Source: Spirochaetaceae bacterium (GTDB lineage Bacteria; Spirochaetota; Spirochaetia; PWKH01). Taken from it: a DNA stretch of 9,059 nucleotides. The notes under the pieces were generated by a model. It was not told the origin of the DNA. It was given only the letters and a program-made list of their open reading frames with translations, and did no database searches. The DNA is taken from positions 1-9,059 of the forward strand of contig PWNW01000376.1 in assembly GCA_003557605.1 (NCBI GenBank). Direction: 5' to 3'. Position 1 is the stretch's first letter. Every line of letters begins with the position of its first letter. Shown one piece after another: positions 5,793 through 9,059 of the stretch. A program made the translations under genes and the position numbers.

Positions 5793-5819
5793 ATCTGTAA
5801 ATCAAGCGGGGAGGATTAT

Positions 5820-8291
5820 ATGAGCGTGTGGAAAATACATGCAGTGCAGTCGCTGCAGCTGCTGAATCAGAGCGGTATGGAGACTTTCCTGAAGATTGTC
5901 CAGTCCGGCAGGGACACCTCCCAGGTATGTGTGCTCTCCTCTGACCGGGAAGAGGGAGGGCTGAAGGAACTGGTCCGTCAGGCCGTTGCCCGTGATGAGC
6001 GGGTATGGAGCAGGATGGAAGTGCTGATTCAGGAGTACCAGGGCCTGGTGGAGAAGCTTCTGCCGGGAAGCGCTGGAAAGGAAATGGTCCGTGAACTGAA
6101 AAGCAGGTTTTCCCAGCTTGAAGATGTGCTGCGTGCCCTGTGGCTTGTTCGGGATGCGGGATCCTCTGCATGGGCATTTGTTGATGAGCTGCAGAACCGC
6201 TGGATAGCCGATCTTGCTTCAGGATGCCTTGCTGAGTCCGGCATCTCAGCGGAGGTGATCAATTCTACTGATCTTATGGTGCTGAGGCAGGGCGTTTCAG
6301 ACTATGGAATTGATATGGATGCTTCAGAAGAGCTGGCAAGGCAGCGCTTCGGGGACATAAAGCCTCGGTCTGCAGTGCTGGTATCCGGAGGATACGCCTG
6401 TGATGCATCTGGGCAGCCGAGAAGTCCCGGGCAGCACGCCGGTGAGCGGGCTGCCACTGCTCTGGCATCCTTTCTGGACGCATCATCGGTGACTATCTGG
6501 CATCCCGACTCATTTGTGATGACCGCAGATCCCCGGGAGGTGCCCAGCGCTCAAGTGATCAGCTCCCTGACCTATGCGGAAGCCACAGAACTTGCCTATT
6601 TCGGAGCAAGGGTGCTCCATCCCCAGGTCATGGTCCCGGCGATAGCTAAGTCGATTACCCTGCATTACCGAAATTTCTCCGAACCCGATGCCCCGGGAAC
6701 CTGCGTCAGCAGGGAGGACTGCGTGCATCAGGACCTTCCGGTCAAGGGGTTTTCCGTAATCCATAACACCGCGCTGATCAACATTGAAGGAGCCGGTATG
6801 ATAGGTGTGCCGGGGATATCATCAAGGCTGTTCAGCTCCCTGCGTGAACGGGGAATCTCCATCATTCTGATAAGCCAGGCATCCAGCGAGCATTCCATTA
6901 GTTTTGCAGTATTTGACAATCAGGCAGAGACTGCGGTGCTCACCGCCCGTGCAGCATTTGCCGAGGAGCTTGCCCAGGGAAGGATCAACTCCATTGAAGC
7001 GGAGTATAACTGCTCCATCCTGGCTGCGGTGGGAGAGAATATGCCGGGAGTGCCCGGTATTGCCGCATCCTTCTTCGGGGCCCTCGGGAAGGCAAAAATC
7101 AATGTAATCACTATAGCTCAGGGGTCCAGTGAACGGAACATCAGTGCGGTAATCCAGTCCAAGGATTCAAAGCGGGCACTCAGGGCCCTGCATGCCGGGT
7201 TTTTTCTCTCAAACCAGACCATCAGTATCGGGCTCATTGGTCCCGGGCTCATCGGACGGACTCTGCTGAACCAGATCTGGAGGGAGACCGAACGGCTGAA
7301 GAAGGACTTTGGGGTGGATCTTCGGGTCCGCGGGGTGGCAAATTCATCCACCATGCTTATAGACGATGCGGGAATAGATCTTGAGAACTGGAGCAGCCGG
7401 TTTGCTGATGAGACAGAAGCTGTTGACCTGGAGAGGTTTATTAAGGTGGTGGCTGCTGACTACTTTCCTCACTGGGTGGTAATCGACTGCTCCACCTCCG
7501 ATGAACTTCCGAAGCACTACGTGGAATGGATTGAACGGGGAATCCATATTATCACCCCCAATAAAAAGGCGGGGACGTCAAAAAAGTCCTATTATGATTC
7601 CCTGATGAAGGCCGGACGCTCCTTGGGCAGGCATTTTCTGTACGAAACCACCGTCGGTGCGGGTCTGCCGATTATCGGCACTTTGAAGGACCTGATCCAG
7701 ACCGGCGATACGATTAAAAAGATTGAAGGGGTGTTTTCCGGCACCCTTGCGTATCTCTTCTGGAAATATGACGGAACTGTACCCTTCAGTGAACTGGTAC
7801 GGGATGCAAAGGCACTGGGGTATACTGAACCGGATCCCCGGGATGACCTTTCCGGCATGGATATCGTCAGAAAGACCGTGATCCTTGCCAGGGAAATCGG
7901 TATGGATGTGGATGTGGAAGATGTGCCGGTGAAGAGCCTTGTTCCGAAGGAACTGGAAAATGTGGGGGTTGATGAATTCCTGGACCGGCTCTCAATGATT
8001 GATGACGACATGCTTGAGCTCTACCGCAGCGCCCAAGCGGAAGGGAAGATGCTGAAATATGTGGGGGTCATTGATCCTCAAGGATCTTGCAGGGTGGAGC
8101 TGAGGGGATATCCAAAGGACCACTCCTTTGCACGGATTACCGGTACGGACAATATTGTGGCATTCACCACAAACCGCTATCAGGACCAGCCCCTGGTAAT
8201 ACAGGGGCCAGGGGCTGGTCCTGAGGTTACCGCAGGGGGGGTCTTTGCTGACCTGCTCAGGCTGGCTGCATACCTTGGAGCACGTTTCTAG
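5820..8291 (+). CDS. thrA: ThrA-type fusion: degenerate aspartokinase + two ACT domains + homoserine dehydrogenase
   Basis: The protein has 823 residues (E. coli ThrA 820), from the ATG with GGGGAGG 5 nt upstream rather than the in-frame ATG at 5754, which lies before the terminator. Residues 1-~300 align with aspartokinase landmarks (Lys5, VLSS, DPREVP at 238, ELAYFGARVLHP at 257), yet the catalytic motifs are gone. KFGGTS reads KIHAVQ. The conserved GE reads DE at 122-123. GRNGSD reads GQHAGE at 204-209. WTDVDGVYT reads WHPDSFVMT. Two ACT domains follow (about 325-364 and 410-446; SQASSEHSISFAV, AQGSSERNISAVI). Homoserine dehydrogenase from ~468 is intact: GLIGPGLIG, TPNKKA, ETTVGAGLPII, EPDPRDDLSGMD with Glu670, Asp681 and Lys685 matching catalytic residues of yeast Hom6, and GAGPEVTAGGVFADLLR at the end. 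Predicted: active dehydrogenase in threonine/methionine synthesis, inactive kinase domain. Confidence 0.93.
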   Translation: MSVWKIHAVQSLQLLNQSGMETFLKIVQSGRDTSQVCVLSSDREEGGLKELVRQAVARDERVWSRMEVLIQEYQGLVEKLLPGSAGKEMVRELKSRFSQLEDVLRALWLVRDAGSSAWAFVDELQNRWIADLASGCLAESGISAEVINSTDLMVLRQGVSDYGIDMDASEELARQRFGDIKPRSAVLVSGGYACDASGQPRSPGQHAGERAATALASFLDASSVTIWHPDSFVMTADPREVPSAQVISSLTYAEATELAYFGARVLHPQVMVPAIAKSITLHYRNFSEPDAPGTCVSREDCVHQDLPVKGFSVIHNTALINIEGAGMIGVPGISSRLFSSLRERGISIILISQASSEHSISFAVFDNQAETAVLTARAAFAEELAQGRINSIEAEYNCSILAAVGENMPGVPGIAASFFGALGKAKINVITIAQGSSERNISAVIQSKDSKRALRALHAGFFLSNQTISIGLIGPGLIGRTLLNQIWRETERLKKDFGVDLRVRGVANSSTMLIDDAGIDLENWSSRFADETEAVDLERFIKVVAADYFPHWVVIDCSTSDELPKHYVEWIERGIHIITPNKKAGTSKKSYYDSLMKAGRSLGRHFLYETTVGAGLPIIGTLKDLIQTGDTIKKIEGVFSGTLAYLFWKYDGTVPFSELVRDAKALGYTEPDPRDDLSGMDIVRKTVILAREIGMDVDVEDVPVKSLVPKELENVGVDEFLDRLSMIDDDMLELYRSAQAEGKMLKYVGVIDPQGSCRVELRGYPKDHSFARITGTDNIVAFTTNRYQDQPLVIQGPGAGPEVTAGGVFADLLRLAAYLGARF
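8181..8223. repeat. Perfect 16-bp inverted repeat inside the 3' end of thrA
   Basis: CAGGACCAGCCCCTGG (8181-8196) and CCAGGGGCTGGTCCTG (8208-8223) are exact reverse complements separated by 11 bases. It lies within codons for the conserved Q-P-L-V-x-x-G-x-G-A-G segment of homoserine dehydrogenase. A second arrangement, CCCCTG/CAGGGG, is also possible inside. No T-tract follows on either strand. It is 65 bases before the thrA stop and 65 bases after the convergent galK stop, so both transcripts would contain it. Confidence 0.85.
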
Positions 8292-9059
8292 GCAATGCGG
8301 CCTGCACGCAGGTTCCTGATCTTCAGGGGTGTGACGCATCCTTCGCCGAACACCCCCTCCATCCATATCCGGTATTCCTTAAGGAAATCCAGGGGAATAT
8401 AGGCCTGTATGGTTCCCGCAAACCCTCCTCCATGGACCCGGCAGGCCCCGCAGAGGGAGTTTTTAGCAAAAAATCCTTCAGTCATCGCCAATGCTGCAGA
8501 TATTCCCTGCTCTTCGGGAAGATGGGGCGGGTAGATGTTCTGGAGCTGGAGGATTGAAGATCTTCCTGACTGCCTCACCAGTTCAAGATATGATCCAATA
8601 TCATGGGAGATGAGGGCCTCTGCCTGCTGTGATGCCCGTCTGGTGTCCTGGAAGAAATGGAGGCATCTCAGAAATGCTCTGTCCCCGCATTGTTTTCTGA
8701 CGGTCTGTGCCTGGGACAGGATGAACTGCTCATCAAGCTGCCTTAGGTGATCCTTCCCGAAGAGCTGGGCAGTGTCTTTCATCTCCCCCGGGATTGATGC
8801 ATAGCAATCTGTCAGGTCAGCATGGTTGCCCCCGGTATCGACGACACACAGCGCATATCCCATGGAGGCAAAGTCAGTCTCCAGCGTCTCAATGGCAGGA
8901 TTTTCAGGGTCCTGGAAGTCTATGCATGCTGCCCCTCCGCAGGCGCAGGCTATCTGGTCCATCAGCCCTGAGGGTTTGTCGAAATAGCGGTTTTCTGCAA
9001 ACTGCCCTGCCTTGGCCAGTTCCACCGGTTCCAGTGAACCCTCTGCATAGAGTTCATTG
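8288..9059 (-). CDS. galK: Galactokinase, C-terminal two thirds (partial at window edge)
   Basis: The frame stays open to the window end, and 256 residues are visible. A full galactokinase is ~380, so about 125 N-terminal residues, including the signature GRVNLIGEH and the GHMP ATP-binding GLSSSAS, lie outside. What is seen matches the family: VELAKAGQFAENRYFDKPSGLMDQIACACGG with catalytic Asp in MDQ, VVDTGGNHADL, then near the end HGGGFAGTIQAYIP, the third GHMP motif. The usual NCG/KCG before MDQ is PSG here. It phosphorylates galactose to galactose-1-phosphate in the Leloir pathway. No other gal gene is visible. The in-frame GTG near 9025 is internal, not the start. Its TAG stop and that of thrA share the bases CTAG. 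Confidence 0.93.
   Translation of the reverse strand, partial: NELYAEGSLEPVELAKAGQFAENRYFDKPSGLMDQIACACGGAACIDFQDPENPAIETLETDFASMGYALCVVDTGGNHADLTDCYASIPGEMKDTAQLFGKDHLRQLDEQFILSQAQTVRKQCGDRAFLRCLHFFQDTRRASQQAEALISHDIGSYLELVRQSGRSSILQLQNIYPPHLPEEQGISAALAMTEGFFAKNSLCGACRVHGGGFAGTIQAYIPLDFLKEYRIWMEGVFGEGCVTPLKIRNLRAGRIA

Noticed and set aside
5754..5819. Upstream ATG that would extend ThrA by 22 residues
   Set aside because: The extension would be translated from the terminator hairpin, has no ribosome site, and has no counterpart in ThrA. The ATG at 5820 has GGGGAGG at ideal spacing.
7592..8011. 139-codon Ser/Thr-rich minus-strand frame opposite thrA, and similar long antisense frames across 5791-8366
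   Set aside because: These are the expected by-products of GC-biased codon use in thrA; they have biased composition and no start signals.

Overview
The window looks like a piece of a bacterial chromosome of medium GC, possibly from a spirochaete. That placement rests only on the overall style of the ThrA, Nth and L28 proteins and is weak; no 16S or other diagnostic marker is present. The first ~4 kb is, by eye, more A+T-rich than the rest and has an accessory character. From ~4 kb onward it reads as core genome.

Accessory part (1-4022), nearly all on the minus strand. A minimal nucleotidyltransferase (45-413) overlaps the first codons of a second gene that leaves the window at base 1. This is the layout of an MNT/HEPN toxin-antitoxin pair. 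Upstream of it lies a NeuD/PglD-like hexapeptide acetyltransferase (659-1348) with its own promoter, a possible operator and a consensus ribosome site. Next is a two-gene module: an XRE helix-turn-helix protein fused to an ImmA/IrrE zinc peptidase (2398-3573), translationally coupled by a GTGA overlap to a PIN-like DUF4411-type nuclease (1910-2401). A strong minus-strand terminator follows it (1606-1645). A 70-codon plus-strand ORF lies antisense in the 3' region of this module. A 48-codon ORF with consensus promoter and ribosome site, plus twin palindromes upstream, occupies 3706-3940. The accessory block abuts the 3' end of a tRNA gene, a common attachment point for genomic islands, but no integrase or att duplication is visible.

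tRNA and housekeeping part (4023-5792). tRNA-Pro(TGG) and tRNA-Arg(TCT) are read together on the minus strand from a near-consensus promoter. Divergent from them is nth (endonuclease III), whose last 12 codons overlap tail-to-tail with an unrecognised 181-codon gene. rpmB (zinc-ribbon type L28) follows and ends at a rho-independent terminator.

Amino-acid and sugar part (5793-9059). The 823-residue ThrA-type gene is the most remarkable object here. Its two ACT domains and homoserine dehydrogenase domain keep all the signature motifs. The aspartokinase domain keeps its fold-level landmarks but has lost the KFGGTS, GE, GRxGSD and TDVDG motifs. It looks like a pseudo-aspartokinase kept as a regulatory or structural module. 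Its ribosome site lies 16 nt after the rpmB terminator, leaving no room for a separate promoter, so read-through or attenuation is probable. Near its 3' end the coding sequence contains a perfect 16-bp inverted repeat. Its stop codon shares a palindromic CTAG with the stop of a convergent galactokinase gene, whose N-terminal third lies outside the window.
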